NCBI RefSeq assembly: GCF_030694375.1 | Contig: NZ_JAUXYL010000007.1 | Span: forward strand, 62,001-126,000 | Origin: Algoriphagus sp. | GTDB taxonomy: Bacteria; Bacteroidota; Bacteroidia; Cytophagales; Cyclobacteriaceae | DNA: 64,000 bases | Direction of reading: 5' to 3' | Shown: positions 8,889 to 17,564 of the stretch, piece by piece | Numbering within the stretch: the first letter of the stretch is position 1 | Layout: the number at the start of each line of letters is the position of its first letter | Program-made: the position numbers and the translations under genes | The notes under the pieces: generated by a model | What the model saw: only the letters and a program-made list of their open reading frames with translations | Told to the model about the DNA's origin: nothing | Database searches by the model: none

Positions 8889-9099
8889 AAAGATAGGGGA
8901 AATGGATTTAGGAGAAGATTTACTTAAGGTACTATTCCTTTTATGATGAACTTTCCTGTGAGTGGAGACACTCACAGGGGCAAAAAAGATAGGGGAAATG
9001 GATTTAGGAGAAAGGTAACTTCAAGCGCTTTTCCTTTTGGACACCGGTATATTTCCAGTGATTGAACCTAACTTTACCAGTGAGTGAAAACACTCACTG
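8889..9099. repeat. Diverged tandem duplication: 28-bp direct repeat plus GTGAGTG hairpin, two copies
   Basis: A 28-bp word beginning AAAGATAGGGGAAATGG occurs identically at 8889-8916 and 8985-9012. Each copy is followed by a hairpin built on GTGAGTG/CACTCAC: CCTGTGAGTG-GAGA-CACTCACAGG at 8955-8978 and CAGTGAGTG-AAAA-CACTCACTG at 9078-9099. The second hairpin overlaps the stop codon of the thioesterase gene. The duplicated unit is about 96 bp. Confidence 0.75.
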
Positions 9100-9537
9100 A
9101 GGCGAAGAGACAGCTAACTTCAATCGGTATTCTTCCGGGACAGAAACCGGCTTCATCGTTTTCATATCCACGGAAACCATGACGCATTTGCATTTCGCAA
9201 AAACCCGGGATTCGCCTTTGCTGTCTGTCCCTATCAGGTATTGCTCCAGATCAAAAGATGAATTTCCGATTCGGGTGCACTTGACCAGGGCTTCGACCTT
9301 ATCCTCCAAGTGGATCGGGCGGATGTAATCGATCTCGATTCTACCCACGACCGTCCCGATGGCCATCACATTCCAGTCACACACTGTGTACAAAAAAACT
9401 GCTCTGGCATGCTCAAAATAGCTGAAATAAATACTATTGTTTACATGAAGATAGCCATCGATATCCGAAAACCGGATCTGAATCGGGGTTGAAAAAGAAA
9501 ATTGAGATTTGAGTTTGGCCGGATCTAGCACTTCCAT
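9094..9537 (-). CDS. Acyl-CoA thioesterase of the hot-dog 4HBT (YbgC/FadM) family
   Basis: The 147-residue product is a single hot-dog domain. The FSDIDGYLHVNNSIYFSYFEHAR block contains the catalytic Asp and the HVNN motif of 4HBT thioesterases, and VVGRIEIDYIRPI is the matching central strand. Such enzymes hydrolyse acyl-CoA thioesters. The start is the ATG at 9537, which shares one base with the upstream Nudix stop (TGATG); an in-frame TTG one codon earlier is unlikely. It is the last gene of a compact run that begins at comEC. Confidence 0.88.
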   Translation of the reverse strand: MEVLDPAKLKSQFSFSTPIQIRFSDIDGYLHVNNSIYFSYFEHARAVFLYTVCDWNVMAIGTVVGRIEIDYIRPIHLEDKVEALVKCTRIGNSSFDLEQYLIGTDSKGESRVFAKCKCVMVSVDMKTMKPVSVPEEYRLKLAVSSPQ

Positions 9538-10112
9538 CAAAGCAGAATTTCTGATTTACTGGTTTTTTCAAGCATCCGAAGTATGGACGGATTGTACCCG
9601 ATCATGTCCACCACTGAGTCAAATGTAATCCAAGCCAGGGAGACGCTTTCATCGCTGATGACTAGGGGTTCATTGATATCCGCTTCGAAGAGATAGCGCA
9701 CATCAAAATGAAAATGCTCCTTCACATGAGGTCTTTCGGGGATAATGTGCTTGTCTAAGTCAAAAATTGTAGAATCTACAAGTTCCAACGAAGTCAGACC
9801 ACTCTCCTCCTCAGCCTCCTTCAGGGCAACCTCGATGAGGTTTTCATTTCCATCGGCATGTCCGCCAAGCTGAAGCCACCTGCCCAATTTACGGTGCAGG
9901 GTCAGCAGGGTGTGGGTTCTGCTTTTGTTCACAATCCAAGCAGAGGCGGTGAAGTGACCATCTAATTGCTCCCGCTTGTAGCCTAATGGATCATGGGTCA
10001 ATAAAGTAAAATCTGCAATAAAGGCAGATTCTTCCTCAAAGGGGGTTCTGTAAAATTCAAGTTGTTTTCTTAATGCTATTCTATCCATTTCAATATTTTT
10101 CAAATATGCCAT
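9537..10112 (-). CDS. Nudix hydrolase
   Basis: The Nudix box is clear: GGHADGNENLIEVALKEAEE followed by ESGL, with Lys in place of the usual Arg before the EExxEE core. Family members cleave nucleoside diphosphates linked to another moiety. The 191-residue form starts at 10112 and overlaps the upstream gene by 23 nt; an internal ATG at 10088 (MDRIALRKQL), one base after the upstream stop codon, may be the true start. It overlaps the thioesterase by one base. The substrate is unknown. Confidence 0.87.
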   Translation of the reverse strand: MAYLKNIEMDRIALRKQLEFYRTPFEEESAFIADFTLLTHDPLGYKREQLDGHFTASAWIVNKSRTHTLLTLHRKLGRWLQLGGHADGNENLIEVALKEAEEESGLTSLELVDSTIFDLDKHIIPERPHVKEHFHFDVRYLFEADINEPLVISDESVSLAWITFDSVVDMIGYNPSILRMLEKTSKSEILL

Positions 10113-10683
10113 CCATCAATTGATCAAATGATTTGGCATCCTGATAAAGACGATCGGAATATACCGTCGCCAGTAATTTGATATAACTGGGTTCATTATC
10201 AATAGTAACTTTCTCCAAGGAGACATTTCCGTATAACTGAGAGATCAATTCTCCTTCAGCCGGAAGCTGAATCGGAGGCTTGAAATAGAACTTCTCAGTC
10301 ACCTTCACCTGATCGTTGATTTCTTCAAACTTTCGATCGAGGCTGACTTGCTCATAACCCAAAGCTAGAAGCCTTTGGCTAAAAGCCAAGAAAAGCCTGG
10401 AAAATGATTTCGCATTAAAAGGATTTTCATAGGTCACAGCAAACCCATTGGCATAGGGTGAATCGAATATATGGACTTGAGGCCGGCCATTGATCCCTGT
10501 TCGCTTAAAATGGTAATTTTTGTAAACCAATGTAAAAAGCTGCGCTGATTCCTCAGATTCTATCCATAAATCGAGGTCTGTTTGTTCTATTTCCTTTATC
10601 ACAAAGTTTTCCTTCAGCCTCATCGGGGATTTATCCGAGGGCTTAAATACTTTTTTGAAAAGATCATCAAGGAAACTACTCAT
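10090..10683 (-). CDS. Conserved-looking hypothetical protein
   Basis: I do not recognise a family. The 197-residue product has no signal peptide or membrane helix, so it should be cytoplasmic. It is mixed alpha/beta, with a charged N-terminus (residues 1-30) and an aromatic middle (YKNYHFKRTG). Its ATG at 10683 overlaps the recQ stop by 8 nt and its stop overlaps the Nudix reading frame, so it is translationally coupled with both. That context makes a real gene likely but says little about function. Confidence 0.7.
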   Translation of the reverse strand: MSSFLDDLFKKVFKPSDKSPMRLKENFVIKEIEQTDLDLWIESEESAQLFTLVYKNYHFKRTGINGRPQVHIFDSPYANGFAVTYENPFNAKSFSRLFLAFSQRLLALGYEQVSLDRKFEEINDQVKVTEKFYFKPPIQLPAEGELISQLYGNVSLEKVTIDNEPSYIKLLATVYSDRLYQDAKSFDQLMDGIFEKY

Positions 10684-12598
10684 GGGATTTTAAAGAAAGA
10701 ATGTCATCGGCAGATCTGCTCACTTGATCCTGATCAATCAATTGTCGGATCAGACGTAAGTTGGCGTCCGAAGCGGGTTTTTTTAATTTTTCAAACAAAA
10801 CCCGTTCAGATAACTCGCCCGATTCCGCTAAAGTTTCAAGTATTTTCAGCTTCATTCGGTCTTCTTGGGTCTCCGAAGATTGACTTTTCTTCAATTCTAT
10901 GCATACATCACAGATCCCACATACGGAATCCGTCTTTTCTCCAAAATATTCCTGAATGAATTGTGTCCGGCAAATCCGAACCTGATTTACGTATTCTACC
11001 ATGCTTTTGGCTTTTTCCATGGTCAGTTCTTTTCTCGCCTGAATCCTGGAATGGTTGAAGGGAAGTTTGCCTGCATCATAGCGATGAGTCAGAAAAGTAA
11101 GCTGCGGCTTATCTTTACGCTGATCATAATCCATCACCTCGAGTTTTTGGATATCCAAAAGGGCCTTGATTAACTCAGACTCCCGCATCTCGAGGGATTT
11201 GGCAAGTTTGCTTTCCTGTATCTTGATGTATTCCGAGAAAAGATTTCCTCCATACGTTCTGAGCATCATTTTGATGATCGGGTCAAGCTTTGCATAGGCG
11301 ATCTGCACTTCATATAAGCGACTAGGGTCCACACGAAAGTGTACCCGGGAGGGAGCAAAGAAACTCTCATTGATCGCCAAGAAACCTTCCTCTCCCAATA
11401 CTTTGAGCGCGTAGAATGTCTCCAAAACAGGCAGCTCATAGGTATGGCAAAAGTCTGAAAGATCAAAGTCAAAACTGCTGAGCATGTTACTGCCTACGGC
11501 GAGTTGAAAGTAATTAGCCAAACATTGGTACACTCGTTTCAAAAAATCAATGGGCGGATATACCAAGGCCGATCGATTCAACACCTGCTCAAAATCCTGT
11601 TCATTCGCCAGTAAAACAGCAAAGGCCTTTTCCCCATCCCTTCCGGCACGACCGGCTTCCTGATAATAATTTTCAAGATTTTCCGGTAGGTCATGGTGAA
11701 TGACAACCCGCACATCAGGTTTGTCAATTCCCATTCCGAAGGCATTGGTACTGACCATCACCCGAACTTTATTGGCTTTCCAAGCTTCCTGCCGATCACC
11801 CCGATCTGCATTGGAAAGTCCGGCATGATATGCCGCCGCCGAGATTCCCAATTGGGTGAGCGCTTTGGCAATCTGATGGGTCGCCTGTCGGTTTCGCACA
11901 TACCAAATGGCAGTTCCGGGGATTCGCTTAAGTATTTCGATTCCTTTTTCAAGCTTATTTTCAACCAGCCTTACACTGTAGCTGAGATTTTTCCGCGAAA
12001 AGCTCTGATGAAACTCCCGATAAGATTTCATTTCCAGCTTTTCTATAATATCCACACAAACCTGAGGCGTTGCAGAGGCGGTCAAAGCAAGGATATTTAC
12101 TTTGGGGTGAAAAACCCGGATGGCGGCAATCTCAAGATAAGGCGGACGAAAATCGTAGCCCCACTGAGAAATGCAATGTGCTTCATCCACCGCGATCAGA
12201 TTGATATTCATCTGCCGAAAGCGCTCGATGAACAACTCCTGCTTGAGTCGCTCCGGGGAAACGTAAAGAAACTTGAAATCCCCATAAATACAATTGTCCA
12301 AAGTCGTGTCGATTTCACGATAACTCATCCCAGAGTAGATCGCCGAAGCCTTGATTCCCTTGGCTCTCAGATTATCAACCTGATCTTTCATCAATGCGAT
12401 CAAGGGTGAAATCACCAGACAGATCCCCTCCTTGGCTAATCCGGGAATTTGATAACAAAGACTCTTTCCTCCTCCCGTCGGCAAAAGGGCTAGCGTGTCT
12501 TTCCCCTCCATCACCGAGTCGATGACCTGCTTTTGTACAGGGCGGAAATCTTCCAGCCCAAATACATTCCTCAGTATAAGATGGAGGTTCGTTTCCAA
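10676..12598 (-). CDS. recQ: ATP-dependent DNA helicase RecQ
   Basis: RecQ unwinds DNA 3' to 5' during recombination and repair. The 640-residue protein has Walker A TGGGKS at about 41-46, the DEAH box at 138-141, the helicase C-terminal ATP-site motif QEAGRAGRDG, and the RecQ zinc-binding cluster ending SVCGICDVC. The region after the zinc/winged-helix part is short and no HRDC domain is obvious. The start appears to be a TTG at 12598, directly following the TAA of the hydratase gene; no ATG is available nearby. This short class often exists beside a longer RecQ in bacteroidetes. Confidence 0.93.
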   Translation of the reverse strand: METNLHLILRNVFGLEDFRPVQKQVIDSVMEGKDTLALLPTGGGKSLCYQIPGLAKEGICLVISPLIALMKDQVDNLRAKGIKASAIYSGMSYREIDTTLDNCIYGDFKFLYVSPERLKQELFIERFRQMNINLIAVDEAHCISQWGYDFRPPYLEIAAIRVFHPKVNILALTASATPQVCVDIIEKLEMKSYREFHQSFSRKNLSYSVRLVENKLEKGIEILKRIPGTAIWYVRNRQATHQIAKALTQLGISAAAYHAGLSNADRGDRQEAWKANKVRVMVSTNAFGMGIDKPDVRVVIHHDLPENLENYYQEAGRAGRDGEKAFAVLLANEQDFEQVLNRSALVYPPIDFLKRVYQCLANYFQLAVGSNMLSSFDFDLSDFCHTYELPVLETFYALKVLGEEGFLAINESFFAPSRVHFRVDPSRLYEVQIAYAKLDPIIKMMLRTYGGNLFSEYIKIQESKLAKSLEMRESELIKALLDIQKLEVMDYDQRKDKPQLTFLTHRYDAGKLPFNHSRIQARKELTMEKAKSMVEYVNQVRICRTQFIQEYFGEKTDSVCGICDVCIELKKSQSSETQEDRMKLKILETLAESGELSERVLFEKLKKPASDANLRLIRQLIDQDQVSRSADDILSLKSHE

Positions 12599-13375
12599 TT
12601 ACCAGCTCGGTTTGGTTTTGCTTAAAAATGCGGCAACTCCCTTGATACAATCGGAATGGCCACGGGCTTTTGCATTGGCCTCTGCCGCGAGGTCCAATGC
12701 CTGATGCCGGACACTTTCATTCAAGCTTCGGAGCAATCTTTTGGTTTCCTTCATGGAAAAAGCAGAATTTTCAGCAACCAGTTTTGCAGCGAATTCACGC
12801 GTTCTTTTTTCCAAAAACTCACCCTCTACTACTTCTGTAATCAATCCCAAAGCCACAGATTTGGAGGAAGGGATCAATTCACCGGAAAGCAAGAGTTCGG
12901 TTGTTTTAGCCTGACCAATCTGCTCAGTGAGAAAGACCGAAACCAAGGCGGGAATAAAGCCGATTTTCACTTCAGTATATCCGAAAAGTGCTTCCGGCGC
13001 TGCAAATGCAAAGTCACACACGCTCACCAAGCCACAGCCTCCGGCCAAGGCATGACCCTGGACTTGAGCGATGACGACTTTTGGGAACTCGTAAATTTTT
13101 GAAAAAAGGGCTTTCAGCCGATTGCTGTCTGCCAAATTTTCTTCATGGGAAAAATACTGCATTTGCTGAATATAATCCAGGTCAGCACCGGCACAAAAGG
13201 CCTTTCCGGCAGCCTGCAAAATGACCACTTTTACCTCATCATCCTGCTCGAAGGCTGAGAATGCTTTATCCAATTCAATGATTAGATCGGGACTTAGTGC
13301 ATTTCGCTTTTCTGGCCGATTGAGTGTGATAAATCCGATGCCTTGATTGATTTTGGTAAGTACAGAATTCTCCAT
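12599..13375 (-). CDS. Enoyl-CoA hydratase/isomerase family protein (methylglutaconyl-CoA hydratase-like)
   Basis: This crotonase-fold enzyme hydrates or isomerises an enoyl-CoA. The ATG at 13375 (MENSVLTKINQG) gives 258 residues, the usual length; a TTG 54 bp upstream would add an unlikely leader. Diagnostic segments are FITLNRPEKRNALSP, GKAFCAGADLDYIQQM with the oxyanion-hole residues, and VQGHALAGGCGLVSVCDFAFA with the second oxyanion Gly. The overall pattern resembles hydratases of leucine degradation, but that assignment is tentative. It abuts recQ. Confidence 0.9.
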   Translation of the reverse strand: MENSVLTKINQGIGFITLNRPEKRNALSPDLIIELDKAFSAFEQDDEVKVVILQAAGKAFCAGADLDYIQQMQYFSHEENLADSNRLKALFSKIYEFPKVVIAQVQGHALAGGCGLVSVCDFAFAAPEALFGYTEVKIGFIPALVSVFLTEQIGQAKTTELLLSGELIPSSKSVALGLITEVVEGEFLEKRTREFAAKLVAENSAFSMKETKRLLRSLNESVRHQALDLAAEANAKARGHSDCIKGVAAFLSKTKPSW

Positions 13376-13437
13376 GCGTTGATTTGGGCTTTGGGAGTAT
13401 AAATTACAGGCATAATCTGCCACTGCCAAGTAGCCGG

Positions 13438-15375
13438 TCAGAAAACTATCTGAAATGCGCCACTTTTTGCATACAGCGAATCCGAAATAGGCAATTCTTT
13501 GAATTTAGAAAATGAGAATTCTCTCACAGATTTCGGCTTTACGCTGCCCCAGTGAATTTTTTGGGAGGTGGGATTATAGCTGAAATCCCAAATGGGAAAA
13601 TTAAGCACTGAAACGGTTTTGTAGGCCACTGTGGACTCCGGGCGCTGCGGACGCTGAAATGCGATCCGATTTGGGTCAATAGAAAAGCTAATCTGTTCTG
13701 TTGGGAAATTTTCGTTCCAAGAAAAATTCTTGCTCCCAATTTTGAGATCCATCAGCGTTCCTTTTCCATCGGAAAATAGCAACATTTCTTGAGCAGATTT
13801 ATTCCATTCCCTGACCAATCGATCCCCAGACCAAATCAAAAAGAGGCAAATTGAGCTATAGACAAGCTTTCTCCTGTTGCCCAACTCCCAATTAGCCCAG
13901 ATGATCAAAATGCCCCAAACCAGAAGCATCCCGGCAAATGTAATGGTCAGACGCTCCAAATTGCCGCCAGGAAAAAGCTGAATTGCACGGGTAATCCAGT
14001 TTTGAACCCCGATCAGGCCGCTCACAACCCAACCTAAAAAGGCCCCAAGAAACGGAACCCAACTGAACACCAAAAAAGGAATCCCAAACTGCATCACCAG
14101 AAATGAAAGTGGAATAATGACCAGATTAGCTATCAAAAAGTAGCTGGGGAAAATATGGAAATAGTAAACCGAAAGCGGAAAAGTCGCCAACTGAGCAGCA
14201 ATACTTACTGCTGTTAGTTGCCAAAAATATTCCAAAACCATATTGGGAGGAATCCAGAACCGCGCGATCAGTGGCTGAATCAGCAAAATTCCCGCAACTG
14301 CTACATAGGATAGCTGAAAGCCAACCTCAAAAATCACATCGGGATTGATTACGATCATGATCATAGCCGAAAATGCCAAAATATTGAATGAGGAGGGTTT
14401 CCGCTCCCGCATTTGCCCGGCAGTAAATAGTGAAAACATCGTGGCTGCCCGCACTACAGAAGGAGAAAAACCCGTGAGAACTGCATAAGTCCAAATCAGA
14501 ACTATGACTGCAAACAGATAGCCTTTCTTTTGTTTTAATCTAAGCCGAAGTCCTCTGAGCGGGAAAAGCAAAATCGCATAAATTATCCCTACATGAAGCC
14601 CTGAAACAGCCAGAATATGCATGGTTCCGGTCTCGGCATAGGCGTTTTTGATTTCCTTGTCCAAGTTCTCCTTCTGACCCAAAAGCAAGGCAGCTGCAAT
14701 CTGCTGTGATTCAGGATCAGGAACTTTAGTCTGGACTATACCAACCAATTCCTTTCGGAAATTACTGAGCCAATATTTGGGATGATCCACTTCTGAGGAA
14801 TCAATAAGGACGAATTTCTCACCGATAAACTGGCGAAAATGAATTCCCTTTCTGGCTAAGAAACCACTGTAATCAAACTCGTTGGGGAAAATCGGAGGAG
14901 GGATTTTCTCGGGAGATTTTTCAACCAGAATTACCTGACCGGGTACAAAAGGCAGCTTGCCTTTGTGATAAATCAAAACCTTACCCTTGGATTTTTTCCA
15001 ACCCAAGCTGTCACTTACCGCGATGACCTCTAGCAGATTTTCGAAGGAATTCGGCTTTTCCAGATCGTATTTTTCCACGCGGGCGAGATAGGATTGAGCA
15101 TTCTCAAGATTATGATTTACTACATTATAGGGGCCTTTTTTTTGAATTTCCGAAAACAATAAACCTGCCGTGAATAGCATCAAATAGCCTAAAAAGGCGG
15201 GAATCAATTGTCCGGAACTTTCCTTTTGCGAAGCCAAAATCAAATAAGCAATCCACAATACCGTGATTAAAGTAGATGGAATCCAAAGTGGGATATCCGT
15301 TTTCGCTTGCGAAAAAAGAACTCCGGCGATCAAAAATGGCAGATACCTCAAAAATGGAAAGTCAGCGAATCTCAT
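13438..15375 (-). CDS. comEC: ComEC/Rec2 family competence protein, without the C-terminal metallo-beta-lactamase domain
   Basis: ComEC forms the inner-membrane channel for DNA uptake. The 645 residues begin with two helices, then a soluble N-terminal OB-like domain (roughly 90-215), then the Competence domain with the signature TGTMHILAVSGLHVGIIYA and several helices through about residue 500. The last 100 residues are not a metallo-beta-lactamase domain, which fits the short form usual in Bacteroidota. The gene heads a compact minus-strand run with a 62-bp gap to the hydratase. Confidence 0.9.
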   Translation of the reverse strand: MRFADFPFLRYLPFLIAGVLFSQAKTDIPLWIPSTLITVLWIAYLILASQKESSGQLIPAFLGYLMLFTAGLLFSEIQKKGPYNVVNHNLENAQSYLARVEKYDLEKPNSFENLLEVIAVSDSLGWKKSKGKVLIYHKGKLPFVPGQVILVEKSPEKIPPPIFPNEFDYSGFLARKGIHFRQFIGEKFVLIDSSEVDHPKYWLSNFRKELVGIVQTKVPDPESQQIAAALLLGQKENLDKEIKNAYAETGTMHILAVSGLHVGIIYAILLFPLRGLRLRLKQKKGYLFAVIVLIWTYAVLTGFSPSVVRAATMFSLFTAGQMRERKPSSFNILAFSAMIMIVINPDVIFEVGFQLSYVAVAGILLIQPLIARFWIPPNMVLEYFWQLTAVSIAAQLATFPLSVYYFHIFPSYFLIANLVIIPLSFLVMQFGIPFLVFSWVPFLGAFLGWVVSGLIGVQNWITRAIQLFPGGNLERLTITFAGMLLVWGILIIWANWELGNRRKLVYSSICLFLIWSGDRLVREWNKSAQEMLLFSDGKGTLMDLKIGSKNFSWNENFPTEQISFSIDPNRIAFQRPQRPESTVAYKTVSVLNFPIWDFSYNPTSQKIHWGSVKPKSVREFSFSKFKELPISDSLYAKSGAFQIVF

Positions 15376-15421
15376 TTTTTGAAAAAATTATACTTAAGGT
15401 AAAAAAATATAGGCAAAAAAA

Positions 15422-15439
15422 AGAGCCTCGAAAGGCTCT
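15422..15439 (-). terminator. Terminator of the 15462 gene
   Basis: AGAGCC-TCGAAA-GGCTCT is a perfect 6-bp stem. Read on the minus strand it is followed by eight T, and it lies 22 bp past the stop codon. Confidence 0.85.
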
Positions 15440-15461
15440 GAATAATTAATTTTTTTAGGAA

Positions 15462-16034
15462 TTAGAATCGATAACCAAGGCTAAATCCACCATTCAGCTC
15501 AACTCCTGTAAACTTGCTAGACACAGCATCACTAAAATTCCGCGCGACACTGAGATAAGGGCCAAATGCGAAATGTTGAGAAACTTCCCACTTATAACCC
15601 GCGCCTGCACCCAAAATAAATGCTGCCATATCAGTGGTAGAAATTCCTCCGGGTGCTGATTCTTCATAATCCCCAAACCTGAATTTCACAAAAGGGTACA
15701 CATGAAATCTCCCATTGGGGTTGTTGCCAAAATAGAAATTCATCCCCGATTGGATGGAATTGGTTTTGAATGTTTTGCCATTACCTTCCGCGTTATAGCC
15801 AAAGCGATCATTAATATGAAGCTGAATATCAAGGGAGTGACTTTCGCTAAGAAATCGCTCATAGCCCACCTCAAATGCCCCAAGGACAATCAGGTTAAGG
15901 AAATTGAATTTTACTTCATTTTCAAAATTTCCCAGATTGGGATTTGAAATGCCTGATGATGAAATGACTTGTTGGGAAAACGCTGAAACAGCGAGTACCA
16001 TGACAAAAAAAGCGGATAGCGTAATTTTTTTCAT
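15462..16034 (-). CDS. Secreted outer-membrane beta-barrel-like protein (DUF3575-like)
   Basis: The 190-residue product opens with the signal peptide MKKITLSAFFVMVLAVSAFS-Q. The remainder is alternating hydrophobic strands with aromatic girdles and glycine-rich turns (FILGAGAGYKWEVSQHFAFGPYLSVARNF) and ends in the terminal aromatic GGFSLGYRF, as expected for a small outer-membrane barrel. No enzymatic motif is seen. It has its own terminator and stands alone between comEC and the GNAT gene. Confidence 0.75.
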   Translation of the reverse strand: MKKITLSAFFVMVLAVSAFSQQVISSSGISNPNLGNFENEVKFNFLNLIVLGAFEVGYERFLSESHSLDIQLHINDRFGYNAEGNGKTFKTNSIQSGMNFYFGNNPNGRFHVYPFVKFRFGDYEESAPGGISTTDMAAFILGAGAGYKWEVSQHFAFGPYLSVARNFSDAVSSKFTGVELNGGFSLGYRF

Positions 16035-16069
16035 AATAAACTAGTTGGTTTATGATTTCTAGACAAGGA

Positions 16070-16504
16070 TTAGGCCAATTCCATTTTGTAATGTTGAATG
16101 TTACATTCCTCAAATAAGTCGCCTTTTTTTTCAAAACCAAATTTGGAGTACAAGGGCATCGCGGTCAGCTGGGCATGAAGGTATTTGGTTTTACCCTCAG
16201 CTTCCGGCGTAGATTTCAAATCCTCCAAGACAGCAGCAACCAGCGCCTGTCCCACTCCTTTTCCACGAGCTTCTTTCAAAACAGCAAAACGCTCCAATTT
16301 CACGCCATTCTTGGTAAATCTCCAACGGGCAGTTCCGACAGGTTTTCCATCTATTTTGGCCAGAAAATGCCGGGACACCTTTTCAAATTCATCATACTCC
16401 TCTGAAGCCGGCACTTTTTGCTCAACAACAAAAACTTGTCTGCGGATTTGAAAGGCCTGCTGAAGCGAACTTTCATCCGTTATTTTTTCTGCTATTAGCT
16501 TCAT
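16070..16504 (-). CDS. GNAT family N-acetyltransferase
   Basis: The 144-residue protein is one GNAT domain. The acetyl-CoA loop is EARGKGVGQALVAAVLEDL, preceded by the VKLERFAVL strand, and the Y-x-K-F-G-F motif (YSKFGFEKKG) is near the C-terminus. The N-terminal FQIRRQVFVVEQKVPASEE resembles ElaA-type acetyltransferases. The acceptor is unknown. Its ATG lies 32 nt inside the 3' end of phoH, so the two are probably cotranscribed. Confidence 0.9.
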   Translation of the reverse strand: MKLIAEKITDESSLQQAFQIRRQVFVVEQKVPASEEYDEFEKVSRHFLAKIDGKPVGTARWRFTKNGVKLERFAVLKEARGKGVGQALVAAVLEDLKSTPEAEGKTKYLHAQLTAMPLYSKFGFEKKGDLFEECNIQHYKMELA

Positions 16505-17462
16505 GTCGTCTTTGTTCCTCCAATTCCTGATTCACCTCGTAGGCCTCGATGATTGCCTTCACAAGTTTGTGTCGGATTACATCTTTTCCACTCAGGCTTA
16601 CCACGCCGATGCCTTTTACATCTTTCAGGATTCGGAGAGCTTCAGACAGTCCTGATTTTTGTCTGACTGGCAAATCCACCTGAGTCTGATCACCGGTGAT
16701 GATCACTTTGGAATTAGGACCCATTCGGGTTAAAAACATCTTGATTTGCTCACTTGTGGTATTCTGAGCCTCATCCAAAAGCACAAAAGCATCGTGAAGG
16801 GTACGCCCTCTCATGTAGGCTAGCGGAGCGATTTCAATTACGCGAGTTTCCTGGTAATATTTCAGCTTCTCCGGCGGCACCATGTCCTGAAGGGCATCGT
16901 AGATTGGGCGCAGATAGGGATCAAGCTTTTCCTGAAGGTCACCGGGAAGGAATCCAAGATTCTCTCCGGCTTCTACGGCAGGGCGCGTGATGATGATCCG
17001 CTTAACCTCCCGGTTTTTCAAAGCCCGAACTGCCAAAGCCACAGCGATGTAGGTTTTACCCGTTCCCGCAGGCCCAAGGGCAAAAACCAAATCATTTTTC
17101 ATGGCAGCATCTACCAGTTTGCGCTGATTCGGTGACTTTGGTTTGATCACCAGCCCTTTGTTACCAAAGACTATGACTTGATCCCGGTTGGCCTCCTCAA
17201 AGGGAACCCCTTCGATATCGAGGTAATCCTTGACATTTTCGGGAGTGAGATGTCCAAACCTGTCAAAATGCTCCAACAGGAGATTGATCAGGTCATTGAT
17301 CCGCAAAATCTCCGGTGCACCACCTTGGATTCGGATTTCATTGCCACGGGACACAATTTTGCTTTGGGGAAAAGCTTGGGAAATTTGCCGTATATTTTCA
17401 TTGGCAGTGCCCAAAAACTCAGCCAACGGGACATTCTCTAAAGTGATTACTTTTTCGACCAA
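16473..17462 (-). CDS. phoH: PhoH family P-loop ATPase
   Basis: The 329-residue protein has an N-terminal nucleic-acid-binding-like region (about 1-105) and a PhoH ATPase domain with Walker A GPAGTGKT at 130-137, the FVLLDEAQNTT Walker B, and the SKVIITGDQTQVDLP sensor block. PhoH proteins are cytoplasmic ATPases linked to RNA metabolism and phosphate stress. The start seems to be a TTG at 17462 giving MVEKVITLEN; no in-frame ATG is near. It overlaps the downstream GNAT gene. Confidence 0.93.
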   Translation of the reverse strand: MVEKVITLENVPLAEFLGTANENIRQISQAFPQSKIVSRGNEIRIQGGAPEILRINDLINLLLEHFDRFGHLTPENVKDYLDIEGVPFEEANRDQVIVFGNKGLVIKPKSPNQRKLVDAAMKNDLVFALGPAGTGKTYIAVALAVRALKNREVKRIIITRPAVEAGENLGFLPGDLQEKLDPYLRPIYDALQDMVPPEKLKYYQETRVIEIAPLAYMRGRTLHDAFVLLDEAQNTTSEQIKMFLTRMGPNSKVIITGDQTQVDLPVRQKSGLSEALRILKDVKGIGVVSLSGKDVIRHKLVKAIIEAYEVNQELEEQRRHEANSRKNNG

Positions 17463-17509
17463 TCTTTTTTATGATTTAGGTTTACCTTAAGGCAAAAGAA
17501 TAAAATTTC

Positions 17510-17517
17510 TATTTTTG
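17510..17517 (+). promoter_or_regulatory. -7 promoter element before the SAM hydrolase gene
   Basis: TATTTTTG matches TAnnTTTG exactly and lies 47 bp before the ATG at 17565. No TTG is obvious at -33. Confidence 0.4.
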
Positions 17518-17564
17518 TTCGCTCCCCTCAAACAAAATTACACAATTTTAATAGACTTGCTTGT

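Noticed and set aside
11693..12409. 238-codon plus-strand open frame inside recQ
   Set aside because: Antisense to the RecQ helicase domain with all its motifs. No signal or family match.
13376..13429. N-terminal extension of the enoyl-CoA hydratase from a TTG at 13429
   Set aside because: The added 18 residues have no family counterpart, and the ATG at 13375 gives the normal length.
15422..15439. AGAGCC hairpin as a regulatory site of comEC
   Set aside because: Its T-run is on the minus strand directly after the 15462 gene, so it is a terminator of that gene.
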